Assembly: GCA_023091665.1 (NCBI GenBank)
Contig: JALJCQ010000001.1
Span: forward strand, 1,798,001 to 1,862,000
Length of the DNA stretch: 64,000 nucleotides
Direction of reading: 5' to 3'
From: Pythium myriotylum
Taxonomy: Eukaryota > Oomycota > Peronosporomycetes > Pythiales > Pythiaceae
The position numbers and the translations under genes are program-made. This document shows, in pieces, positions 11,107-19,927 of the stretch. Position 1 is the first letter of the stretch. Every line of letters begins with the position of its first letter. Under the pieces are notes generated by a model, which saw nothing but the letters and a program-made list of their open reading frames with translations, was not told the origin of the DNA and ran no database searches.

Positions 11107-11290
11107 TAATCCTCTCGGAGGATTAACCCTAGAGTCCTATATCCCTGGTAAATAAACCGGGGATATTACCTACTGAAATCTGATAAACCTGAGTCACCAC
11201 TTAGGGTAACTTTCCCCTAAGTGGACCACCCTAATTACGTAACCACACTATCTGTGTAACTGCAAGTATAACCCGTGTACCCCGCTACAG
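11107..11290 (-). repeat. Possible LTR/leader of the decayed Gypsy element
   Basis: Sequence immediately upstream of gag (on the minus strand). It is rich in short inverted repeats, such as AATCCTCNGAGAGGATT near 11106-11125 and CTTAGGGNNNCCCTAAG near 11200-11222, which resemble LTR hairpins. No second copy exists in the window, so the LTR assignment is inference. Confidence 0.3.
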
Positions 11291-11985
11291 CCGCCGCTGA
11301 TGCCAGTTGCCTGCCCAGCCATGGGTTCCGGCTGCAAACTGAAGGGAAAGGTCGCTAAAATTTATGTTACCGCTGGTGGAAATATCGGTGTGAATCCAGT
11401 TTCTCGAGAGCCATTTTATGTTGTTGGTGACGGATCGGAGTTCCAGTTGATTGACATTAACGACAGTGAGTCTGCACTGGGTGCGTAAACGAAGCAATGA
11501 CGGTGCCCGTATCTGTCGGCCCAAGCCTAGCAACAGGTGATGGCGGTTCTGAGTTTGCTCGACGCCAGTTTGCTGCCCTCCATGCTCAATTGTTTTCATT
11601 GAAGCGAGACGTTGATTGTATACGCAAAGAAAGTGGCTGTTCTCAGCTTGAGACACAGCAAGAGGTATAAAACTGACGGCTATGGTCATGCGTCTGACCG
11701 AGAGACCGATAGTGGTAGTGGCAACGACTGCCCGGCCAAGAGCAGCAGAAACACCCGCTGGAGCTCCTACACGAGCACCTGCTTTACTATCTAAGCGTCC
11801 AAAGGATCTATACGAGCTGTGGCATGAATATGAGATCGTCCTTCACGGGTAAAGGGCAGCAAAAGACTTCACACGTAGTGAGAGAGGGCATAACACGTTT
11901 GCTTTCTCGAGATGCATGGTCCTTTGGGGCGCGATTGCCGCTATCGTCCGTGCAGGAGCGACTAGTGAAGAGGCAATCGATCGTG
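11291..11985. other. Intergenic, no recognised feature
   Basis: About 0.7 kb between the Gypsy leader and the LTR-like repeat. Short frames here show no motif. Confidence 0.4.
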
Positions 11986-12116
11986 TGTAATGGGCGCAGA
12001 TCCGTTACGCGTGAGTCGAGTCCCGTCTCGACGCGTCCCTTGGGCTCTTCACTTGAAGTCAAAACGACTCTGTATTCAGAGGTCCAGAGCACTCTGGACC
12101 TCGGGAATTAAACATA

Positions 12117-14140
12117 CTCACTTTTATATCTCGGAAGCGAAAACATCTCGTAGGCGACATCCTCTATTTGGGTAGATTTTGGACCGCTTCCCCTTCGATT
12201 TATTACAGGAAGCGGAGGTGAGAGCCCGGGGAAAACCCAAAGACGGACCTCGCCATAGTGACCATACTTTAACGCAGTATAATAGTGACTGATGACGACA
12301 CTTTTTCTCCATTAACGTCAGACGTGTCAATATCAAACGATTGGCTCGATTTTGTGACATATACAGAAGTCGGGTCAAATAGTAAGGAATAATTGTAATA
12401 TGTTAGCTCGATACCGTGGAAACACAGTTCGGCGCACCACACACACATCTGAACAATGACAGTCCACTTTGACGATAGCGGAATGTCAGCTCCGTCAAAG
12501 GTGCTATGTCTTGTTGGGCGAAGATGCCTAGCCGAACCGTATTTGTCCAGTCCCACTCGTACATTGGGCAGTTGGTTGGCACGAATGGTTAATGAAGCGA
12601 CTTGAGTTTCCACAACTCTTGGCATCAATGTATATGGTGTTCCCTTCCTCTGACTTCGTCTTCAGTTCGACGAGATACCGATAATCTGTTCGTGATTCAG
12701 TGTCGCGCGGGTACATCAGTTCGCCAACGTACTCGACAACGAATGCGCGTTTTGGAATGACATCTGCGGTCACGACACCGAAGCCCGCGGCGGTCCTCAC
12801 CAAATCTAGTTGATATGATGCTACAAACCGATTTCCACTGTTCGCACCGTTGTTTCGTCGCAGACAGTGGACATCGCTGAGTTGATGCACTTTGATTTGC
12901 CGTGTAGTTGACAGGCTCCATGGCACCCGCACTTACGCCGGTAGACATCATCACGGTCATGTGCTCGCTCAGAAACAGGGAACGGGTGGTTGACGAGGAA
13001 AATGTTGCTCTGGAGAAAGGGGATATCAATCGGCCATTTCTCGATGGTAATGAAGTCGTGCATGCGACCAACTGGTAACGGCGCCGATTGTGTGGAGCCC
13101 ATGAGACTTTGTTGCCTGAGAACCATTGTGTAGTGACCGGAGTGCCGACTTTGATTCCGAGGAGTTTGCTAAAGCAGTGATACTACCTTCTGGTACCGGT
13201 GCCGTAATTTCTGAGCATCCAGAATCAACCTTGTCTCTGCAGTGTCTCTACCACGTGATCGAACATAATCTTTCTAGTTCGGTCTGTCTCGAGCCATCAG
13301 CCTCGCAAAAGTACTTCTGACTTAGCCGATCATGAAAGAACACTTCAAGAAGTTCACACCAAGACAACCAACAATTCTAGAGACAAGGCGACTGATTGCA
13401 CTGATAACGATACCTCCATACGCACCCTCGTTTGTTGCGAATGGATTTCGCTCTTGATCTATGGAGCAGACGTATAAGAATGTTCGGTAAACATAAATGT
13501 ACGCGAGCAAGTGCTTGACAAGCTCACAGTGTATCACTTGGATTGCAGCAGCGTGCAGTCGCTGAGAGATCCCGTGCCGAGCAACGCGAGGCGCCACAGT
13601 GTACACCCCAGATGGGTGACCTCCTAACCTCGCTGGAATGTCATCCTTGAATGCGCAGGGCCCCGAAAGAGTGTCACACAAAAATGATGCCAAAGTTTTA
13701 ACGACTGGAGATCGTTCGTCGCCACTGGCGGTGCGTGTCAACTGTCTGGGCCAAAAAGCATGGCCATCTTCATCCCGCATCGAACTCCAAGACCATGACG
13801 CGCCAACAGGGACGTACGCGTGGCAGACATGGCAAAGGGAGTAGTCGAAGATAGCATGGGCCTGCTCGATCAAGTCTTCGTAGCGAATGGAGGACTGAAC
13901 GAGGCCGTAGTATCTGAAAGCAATATCATTTCTTGCAATTATTGAGTTATGTACTAAAATGAGGTATTTGTGGGCACCAGAACCCATTCTCCCATTTCTG
14001 CGATTGTGACATTCAGATATTGCCCATTGGTAACAGCCCTCTATTGTGATTCGATCCGTGGGTTTCTTCTCGTAAGCGACAAACATTCTATTAGGGACGA
14101 TTTCGGATTCTCGATGTCGCTTCCAAGATATAAAAGTGAG
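12117..14140. mobile_element. 2.02-kb TIR element with TA target duplication carrying a SET-domain gene
   Basis: Left terminus CTCACTTTTATATCTCGGAA, right terminus (reverse complement) CTCACTTTTATATCTTGGAA; the terminal inverted repeats match over about 24 nt with one mismatch. It is flanked by TA at 12115-12116 and 14141-14142. The uninterrupted repeat copy at 31870-31886 reads AAACATACTGTGTCCC with a single TA, so the insertion boundaries and the TA duplication are directly supported. TA duplication and short TIRs fit the Tc1/mariner superfamily. No transposase was recognised inside; the cargo is a decayed SET-domain gene on the minus strand. It is probably non-autonomous. Confidence 0.75.
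12420..14086 (-). pseudogene. SET-domain methyltransferase-like protein, frameshifted
   Basis: A 254-codon frame (14086-13322, no recognised domain but with CHVCHAY) lies upstream. The methyltransferase part follows: a cysteine-rich pre-SET-like patch near 12960-12860 (KCGCHGAC, then C-I-N, then TVCDE); the SET start LVRTAAGFGVV, IPKRAFVVEYVGEL, and the catalytic SSRFINHSCQP (12932-12528); then after a one-base shift RLGIFAQQDIAPLTELTFRY and a post-SET CVCGAPNC. These are the family's S-adenosylmethionine-binding and lysine-channel motifs. At least two frameshifts (near 12860 and 12540) break it; they could be real decay or sequencing errors. Its location inside TIRs suggests capture of a host gene, or a gene belonging to the element family. 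Confidence 0.7.
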
Positions 14141-14227
14141 TACTGTGTCCCTAATAAACCTTATGCAGCGGTGTCACACTCCGACAGGGTGAAATCTCGG
14201 AGCATCTCCACCAATGGGAATGTAACA

Positions 14228-14659
14228 TGAACACGCGCGTTCCTGACAATCAGGAACGTGGGAGGGATGTCTCTTTTATGCGACATACAGTTCTCTTGTG
14301 GCGAGCCCACAGTTAGACCCGCTATATCACTCTCCCCTTCAAGAAGTTTCACAGGAAAGTCAAAGTGGGCGACGGAGAGGATGAGACGAACACGGGCGCG
14401 GGCTCGCACTCCACAGGGAAGGCAAACCCAGCGCAAGCTGAGATCAGACAGTTGGCGCGGCGCGCCGACTGACCAGTCCGCACATTCTCCAACCTTCACC
14501 AAGCAGCACAAGCGACGACAATGGCGGTGCACTCCGCCAACCAAGACTCAGGGGCTCGCGGCGACGACGACACACTCCACGGTGACGACACAGTCCACGG
14601 CGACGACCCCGGCAAATGATGATGCGGCGGCGCAAGCTGCCACAGAGCGCATCGTGTAG
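14228..14659. other. Leader region before copy B; low-complexity ACG-rich
   Basis: No clear gene. Around 14560-14610 is a run of imperfect CGACGAC/CACGGTGACG repeats. An ATG at 14520 opens a short frame that may be the original start of the copy B gene, but it does not run continuously into the conserved motif at 14735. Confidence 0.35.
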
Positions 14660-15664
14660 AGCGTTCTCTCGACGCCTCGCGGCCAGCGGGTGATCTAGCT
14701 GCCGTCGAGCCGCCATGAAGCCCACCAAGGCGGCATTACGGATCGAGAGCTGTACCTGATCCCGCTGCGCGACATCGCGCCGTTCTCGAACCCGTGGAAC
14801 GTGGCGGTCGACGCAATCTTCGACTGGTTCGAGCGCTACCGCCGGTCCAAGGGCAAAGACATGAACGTGCCCGAGGCGGCGCTTCAGGCATCGTGGAACG
14901 CGTTCGTTCGACTTTGGAACCAAGGAAATCTCACGGAGCGGGTGCACCGCTGGGAGGCTGACCAGCAGCGCTACTATCTCAACGCACTGAGAGCCGAGGT
15001 GCGTCGGCTCTGCGACACGCGTCGTCGTATTTGCTTCGTCGACGTTCTTGAGGGCTGTCGCGACTGCGGGGTCCGGAGTGAGCATCGCTGGACCCGAGAT
15101 GACTGGGAAGCCGAGACACATCGCGGCCTTGATGAAGATATCCGTCGTGCGATCGGTCTCTCCAAGCGTGCGCACACACACAAGCTACGCGCGCTGCGGG
15201 AGGGACTCGCAGGTGATCCTCGTACAGACGAACGAGACCAGGGACCTCAAGCCGCCAGGATACCCAGGTCAGTGAACGCGATAGAACCTCGCAAGGGGCG
15301 CCTCCGCTCCCTTCTGCTTCTTCTTCTTCTTTCTGGCGACTGGACTTCATGGCAACGGGGTCATGGTGATCCTCGTGGTCAATAACTCGGTCGACCACCC
15401 AACAAAGCTCACCATTGGCATCCACAAGCGGCGGAGGGCCATCACGAACGAAGCGGGTGGGCTGGTGGTCGTCCGGCCCCGTATCAAGACGCGCATCGCC
15501 AAGACCAGTGGGGTGACCGACGACATGCTAGTCACGGGTGAGGTGAGAATCGAATCGCGGTCATTATCAGGTTCTCCACGAAGGTCAGCGCGATCAAGGC
15601 TTCAACGGGCAACAGCGTCACGAGCAGCAAGCTCGCGGCCAAGGGGAACGACACTCACAAGATC

Positions 15665-17091
15665 GGCTCTGACGGAAGATTGGTATAAAACAAGAATATG
15701 TATTAAACAGTTGTATTAACCTAAATCAGGTGTTACGTCGGATTGCGGTCACTAAGCCACACATGTACTGGTCTCCAGTGGCACGAGGGGGGGAATACCA
15801 AGACCGCCACATGTACTCGTCGATGTACGCGTCTAGCCGTTCACTCTGCATCCCACGCATACGCTTGATGTGGCGTTTGATGTGCATTTCCCACAGGCCT
15901 TCAATCGTGTTGGTGTGGGCCCCAGTCTCGGGGTCCACGAAGTGGAGAGAGTGATTCACCCATTGATGCGCATATTGCATCGTGGCGAGGCTCTTGTTTG
16001 CGAGCATGTACTGGTGCTCGCCACGCTCGCAAACATAGCTCGCGAACATGTCCGACATAATTAGAGTGCTGTGATACGAAAGTTGTTAGTAGGCTCCATA
16101 TGAGCACTAAGTGCGACTCACGTACCGTGGCTTGATGTAAGACTTGACGATGGGTAGGAGGGTCTTTTTCGTACGGTCGTCCTTGACGATGCGACCGAAC
16201 CAACGGCCGGTGGTGCGATCAACACCACCGAATAGCCAGAACTCCTCATACTTTGCACCTCTCCCGTATTTTTGTTTCTTTGCCAAACATGTCTCGTCAA
16301 TTTCGACGACGTGACCCACCCCTCCGATCTAATCACAAACGCATAACTCAGTTTACAGACGTATATCGACAGTTAACACCCACTCACCTGACAGTCAGTA
16401 CGTAGCAGTTCTTTTGGGCAAATGGCTCGCAAAAATGCATACCACTCGCACACAGTATCAACGCACACGTTGGCCATCTCGGCTGCTCGGACCTGTGGCC
16501 CACGCATGCACCAGGCAAACATGAGCCGAACCGCCTTGTGGACCGGAATCTTGGCCTTCTCGAAAAAGGAGCCAACCAGCAGACCCTGTGACAACTCGCG
16601 GTTGTTGGCGTGCCGCCTGCGGCGGCAGCAGCGCCACCGCTTACTCCGAACCGAGAGTCGCATTGGCAACGCGCACTCGCTGCACAGTCTTGTCCTGTCA
16701 AGGAGTCCCACTGCCATGGACCACGCTATCGCTTTCTCCTCCGATGTGGTCATGGACGTGACCACATCGTAGGAGAACTTCGCGATGTCGAGGTTGTATT
16801 GGAATGGAGGGGACTCCATGGGGGTTGGTGCCGGGATGCAAATTCGAGAATGAGAGAGCAGCACTGTGAATGGGAAGGCGGGGTTGTTTTCGACCTCGAT
16901 ACAAAAATTAAGAGTGGCACCTTTGGCGCGCGCACCCCGATGGGCGGGAAAGCGGCAGTGTTTTTGAAATGGCGGCAGCTTCTATCCGCTTCAACTCACT
17001 GTGTGGTCCACACATACCGACACACATCCATACACCTGTTCAATACATATTCTTGTTTTTTACAAAAGCGGGTGTATCTTCCGTCAGAGCC
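15665..17091. mobile_element. Complete Merlin (IS1595-like) DNA transposon, 1427 bp
   Basis: Terminal inverted repeats begin GGCTCTGACGGAAGAT at both ends; after a short indel they continue with a match around AACAAGAATATGTATT, for about 50-60 nt in total. The 8-bp target duplication is ACAAGATC (15657-15664) against ACAAGATT (17092-17099), one mismatch. The internal gene is an intact IS1595/Merlin-type transposase on the minus strand. TIR start, target length and transposase family all agree with Merlin. It appears structurally complete and possibly autonomous. Confidence 0.85.
15726..16819 (-). CDS. Merlin transposase (ISXO2/IS1595-like DDE), three exons
   Basis: Model: exons 16819-16388, 16328-16126 and 16068-15726, 325 residues. 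Intron 1 (59 nt) has GTGAGT...TTAG. Intron 2 (57 nt) has GTACGT, a perfect TACTAAC branch site and CACAG. Both joins keep frame. Exon 1 holds the zinc-ribbon-like N-terminus (CSECALPMRLSVRSKRWRCC) and a helix-turn-helix region. Exon 2 starts the catalytic core with VVEIDETCLAKKQKYG (first Asp) and FWLFGGVDRTTGRWFG. Exon 3 adds the second Asp (IMSDMFASYVC) and the N-x-I-E motif HTNTIEGLWEMHIKRH, ending with DEYMWRSW. I chose ATG 16819 because the longer frame begins with GTG. It cuts and pastes its own element. All catalytic residues are present. Confidence 0.85.
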
Positions 17092-17338
17092 ACAAGATTC
17101 TCTCGCGGACTTGATGCAGCGCCTCGACCGCGTCGAAGGTTTCCTTATTCCGGACGTGGAGCGGAAGGTGGACGAGAGCGGGGATCATCAGGTCGAGTTG
17201 GAGACCGAACAGCATGGACTGGGTCGACGCGTGTCGAACCTTGAGGATCGATTGCAGCGCCTCGAGCAGTCGCACGGGGCATTTCGGGAGGAGATCCGCG
17301 CGGGGTGCAAATTAAAACCTGTTATTGTGAACCCATAA

Positions 17339-17618
17339 ACCTGTTGATGTATCCCAGACACTGAACATCTGTTGTTTGTACTGAACACGTGTCACATTCA
17401 GTGTTGCTCAGAAAAGCCATAATATCACTTATTAGCCGATCAGAATCATCTATTGGGCTAACGCTCACCGTTAGCCACGAAGAGTCGCCAATCAGAATCA
17501 TCCATTGGCTAACGCACACCGTTAGCCACGAAGAGTCAGTCAATCACAAGTGGCTCTTTGAGGCTAACGGTGGGCGTTGTCCACAGCACCCACAACTGTT
17601 TTTGCCGCAAGCAAAGCC
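17339..17618. repeat. 52-bp tandem repeat with internal palindrome, plus inverted copy
   Basis: Two units, 17436-17487 and 17488-17538, each contain CAGAATCATC, then GGCTAACG, then CCGTTAGCCACGAAGAGTC. Within each unit GGCTAACG and CGTTAGCC form a hairpin. A third, inverted partial copy lies at about 17548-17576 (GGCTCTTTGAGGCTAACGG). The array sits directly upstream of the oxygenase-like gene. Confidence 0.6.
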
Positions 17619-18343
17619 ATGGAAGGACCGCGACTGCCCGCGCGCGGGTATACAGTGGTCTCTCTTGACCTAGACCCCAAGATCGTCCAGCAACCTCTAA
17701 AGGAGGGGACTGAGCGCAGTTACATCCCCATTTTTGGGAAAGTGCACGGCAAACAAGACCCAAAGAGGCTTCAGTCAAGGGTAAAAAGACTCGATACGGC
17801 TGCTCTACGAGCAATCAATGCGGCTCTAAGGGAGCTCGTTAGACTGGTGGACCCCCGTTCGACCCCGTCCACCTTCTCCTTCATGAAGTCCCTCCCTGGT
17901 GGAGCTATTCAAGAAGCTCATTACGACTATACTACAGAAGATCGGGATAGGGCACTTGCTGTCGGCGGCAATGGATGTATTCCAGGCTCGGCGATTGTGG
18001 CGCTGGAAGAAGGAACGACTCTGCGCGTCTTCAAGGGGTGTTTTTGCGACAAAGACCCGGCCTGTGAGGCGTACGTCAGCATCCCACCGGGATATGCGCC
18101 CGTGGCGACCTGGTTCACAATGGTGCAGCATACACGACGACAAATCATCGTCTCCACTGCTACCTGGCTGTTGGTGACAAGAAATGGGTGCCTGATGTTG
18201 TTCAAGACGTTCTCCCAAAAGTATTCTACCGCAACTGGGAAGGGTGTGATCATTTCGGCGACGACAGCAACTGCATTCGTAATCATCGTTACTACTGCAA
18301 GTACAACCCACAAGGTGACGAGCACAGGGTGAAGAAGCCTTAA
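17619..18343 (+). pseudogene. 2-oxoglutarate/Fe(II) oxygenase-like protein, one frameshift
   Basis: ATG 17619 opens a frame that stays open to about 18105, and the rest continues one frame over to TAA 18341-18343. Features in order: FSFMKSLPGGAIQEAHYDYT (the HYD gives the H-x-D iron motif), GSAIVALEEGTTLRVF, VSIPPGYA; then in the shifted frame RGDLVHNGAAYTTTNHRLHC (distal His and the Arg that would bind 2-oxoglutarate), then YLAVGDKKWVPDVV and a Cys/His-rich tail. The order H-x-D, small-residue loop, distal H, R on a beta-sandwich is typical of 2OG oxygenases; the substrate cannot be inferred. It is wedged between transposons. About 240 residues if the frameshift were absent. The family call is inference from motifs. 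Confidence 0.55.
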
Positions 18344-18520
18344 ACGTATTAATTAATACGTTAATACATGGTTTTCTTGCGGTTCAACATGTTCTATATT
18401 TGATCAGATCTGTAATATAAGTTGAAGTGGGAGGGCAAATCGAATATGTATATTGTTTTCGGGAACCTCCATCGTTTATACCACTAGCAAGTGTTTATTC
18501 ACAAAATATACCGTCAAAAC
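18344..18520. other. Short AT-rich spacer
   Basis: Spacer between the oxygenase-like gene and the 5' LTR. It contains the near-palindrome CGTATTAATTAATACG at 18346-18361, which could be a terminator-like hairpin; nothing else was seen. Confidence 0.4.
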
Positions 18521-18899
18521 TGAGACGGTCATGTCCCCCACGAGCCACAAGTGGGGCCCGTGACGCCGCAGCGTCGGCAGCCGCTGCTGCCAGCCCACTG
18601 TGATTGGCTGGGAGGTTGAAGGCGCACCTTCAACCTCCATCACCCAAAAGCCCACTGGTCCCTGTCGCCACGTTTGCGACATCGGATTGATAGAAGGACT
18701 GCTCTGATTGGTTAGAATCGATCAGAGCGGATCCTGATTGGCCAAATCGATTCGAGGTTTTTAGGTTAAACTAGTGGTTGGCTAAGGGCCGTTGGACAGT
18801 TGGGGACAGGGCGTGCAGCGCTTCCCAGAGACCAAGGAAACAACACAAATACATTCTCATTCGGCAATTTGCCACCAACACAACACTCGGCCTACCTCA
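18521..18899 (+). repeat. Copia 5' LTR
   Basis: Begins TGAGACGG and ends ...CTACCTCA, followed by CGTTATCAGCACTG, which resembles the internal initiator-Met-tRNA primer site used by many Copia elements. The end could instead be 18910. It contains a repeated CCAAT-like segment, GATTGGNNAG, near 18600-18750 that may belong to the promoter. Confidence 0.75.
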
Positions 18900-18984
18900 C
18901 GTTATCAGCACTGCTGGCTCCCGCCTGAGCCCCGACGGTCAAGGCCTCCTTCCCTCGCTCGCCTCCCGAACCGTCGACTCGACC

Positions 18985-19140
18985 CGACCCAACCCGTAGG
19001 CCCGACCCGACCCGTCGACCCGACCCGTTGACCCGACCCGTCAACCCGACCCGTGGCCCGTCGACCCGACCCGTGGCCCACGACCCCTGAGCCGTCGGAC
19101 CGACCCGAGGTTCCTGCTCAACCCATCGTCCGCGGCCCGC
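18985..19140 (+). repeat. Degenerate GACCCGACCCGT repeat in Copia leader
   Basis: About 150 nt of imperfect repeats of GACCCGACCCGTNG. This segment is present only in the full-length copy; the second leader at 24954 onward lacks it. Confidence 0.8.
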
Positions 19141-19258
19141 CCGAGCGCCGGAAGACCCGCGTTTGCCGTGCCCCGCACGTAAAAGCAAGGTCCCCGTGCT
19201 CGTGCGTTGACTCGTGGTGTGGCCGTTAGTTCGTTGCCTACCCCTGTTTGACGCTCGC

Positions 19259-19780
19259 ATGGTCAAGGTGACCAAGCTGCCCAAGTCGCCGAAGATCGTT
19301 GCCACCCTCGACCTCAGCGGACAAGAGCCTGTTGTCCGCCCCGTCGCCGCCAAGGTCGAGTCGCAGCCCAGCTCAAGGCCACGGTCGCGGAAGAAGAAGT
19401 ACAGCTTCCCGCGCCGATCGGACTTCGCCAAGTCCATCGGCTACCTCGAACGCGACCGCGCCGAGTCCCTCGACCAACTGTGCGACGATCTTCAAGAGGC
19501 GATCGAGCGCGTCGTCAGAGTCCACGGCGCGTTCACGAAGAAGCTCAACGAGTCGGCTGTCCAGTCCAACCGGATCAAGCACATCGCCTCTGCGATTGGT
19601 GAAGTGCCGTTTCACTGCGACCTTCAGCGCAAGATCGTGGGCAGGACGATCACGTCCATTCTCGAGTCCAAGGTCGTGAACGAGAAGCGCGCACGACAGG
19701 AAGCCGAAGAAGAAGAGCGCCAGCGCAAGAAGCAGAAGCACTGCGACGACGAGTGGTGTTCGTGTAACATCTTTAACTAA
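19259..19780 (+). CDS. Extra ORF in the Copia leader, upstream of gag
   Basis: A 173-codon frame from ATG 19259 (a longer frame from 19214 has a GTG start). It encodes a basic N-terminal patch (RPRSRKKKYSFPRR) that could serve as a nuclear-localisation or RNA-binding signal, a helical middle (YLERDRAESLDQLCDDLQEA), and a charged coiled-coil-like C-terminus (KRARQEAEEEERQRKKQK), ending with cysteines (CDDEWCSCNIFN). It lies between the 5' LTR and gag, separated from gag by about 150 nt. Copia elements usually encode a single Gag-Pol ORF, so this is unusual. I recognise no homologue. The minus-strand frame over the same span is a shadow. Confidence 0.6.
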   Translation: MVKVTKLPKSPKIVATLDLSGQEPVVRPVAAKVESQPSSRPRSRKKKYSFPRRSDFAKSIGYLERDRAESLDQLCDDLQEAIERVVRVHGAFTKKLNESAVQSNRIKHIASAIGEVPFHCDLQRKIVGRTITSILESKVVNEKRARQEAEEEERQRKKQKHCDDEWCSCNIFN

Positions 19781-19927
19781 GTACATTTAGTTCTTCTTCT
19801 AGTACGCTCGTTATTGAACTTAGTCCCCGCACAGTTCGTACCTAGTACTCTGGCACTTTGCTCAAAGTGTACTTAGGAAGTCGTACCTAGCAGAGAAGTA
19901 CTTAGTGCTGTCTCGTCCGCACCTACC

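Larger units (their letters stand above)
6847..11290 (-). mobile_element. Decayed Ty3/Gypsy retrotransposon, 5' LTR side to integrase zinc finger
   Basis: Minus-strand order is a possible LTR/leader (11290-11107), gag (11106-9818), protease remnant (about 9625-9237), linker plus reverse transcriptase (9237-7873), RNase H and integrase zinc finger (8075-6850). Reverse transcriptase placed before integrase identifies Gypsy. The integrase core, chromodomain if any, and the 3' LTR are lost at the Copia junction. Frameshifts near 10050, 9400 and 7950 and a stop at 10564-10566 make it inactive. Confidence 0.85.
11986..14227 (+). repeat. LTR-like dispersed repeat, copy 1, split by the SET-domain element
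   Basis: Left part 11986-12116, right part 14141-14227. Together they match copy 2 (30652-30743 joined to 31828-31961): both contain GTTACGCGTG, GTCTCGACGCGTC, TTGGGCTCTTCACTTGA, GGTCCAGAGCACTCT, ACCTCGGGAAT, AAACATACTGTGTCCC, AGCGGTGTCACACTCCGA and CCACCAATGG. The ends, TGTAAT... and ...TGTAACA, look like retrotransposon LTR termini, so a solo LTR of about 220 bp is likely. Copy 1 has no insertion at the point where copy 2 carries the MULE derivative. Confidence 0.7.
14660..17338 (+). pseudogene. Dispersed unrecognised protein family, copy B, split by a Merlin transposon
   Basis: From about 14735 the frame reads GITDRELYLIPLRDIAPFSN and DWFERYRRSKGKDM, continuing to LQASWNAFVRLWNQG and LRAEVRRLC (frame to 15385). 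Near 15368-15540 a shifted frame has VILVVNNSVDHPTKL and VVRPRIKTRIAKTSGV. A third block (about 15575-15664) reads VLHEGQRDQGFNGQQRHEQQ and runs, across the Merlin insertion, into 17092-17338 as SLADLMQRLDRVEG, a heptad-like coiled coil (VSNLEDRLQRLEQSHG), ending at TAA 17336-17338. Excising the transposon and one target duplication keeps this last frame open, so the transposon landed in coding sequence. The frame changes may be small introns or decay. Function unknown; copy A is at 1.6-2.6 kb. Confidence 0.6.

Noticed and set aside
14258..14659. 133-codon plus frame
   Set aside because: Low-complexity Thr/Arg sequence from ACG repeats, no motif, not matched in copy A.
16610..17091. Upstream part of a 242-codon plus frame spanning the Merlin end
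   Set aside because: It is antisense to the transposase and its TIR; only the part after 17092 belongs to the copy B family.
17430..17580. CRISPR-like array
   Set aside because: Only two adjacent units without variable spacers, plus an inverted partial copy, in a eukaryotic context.
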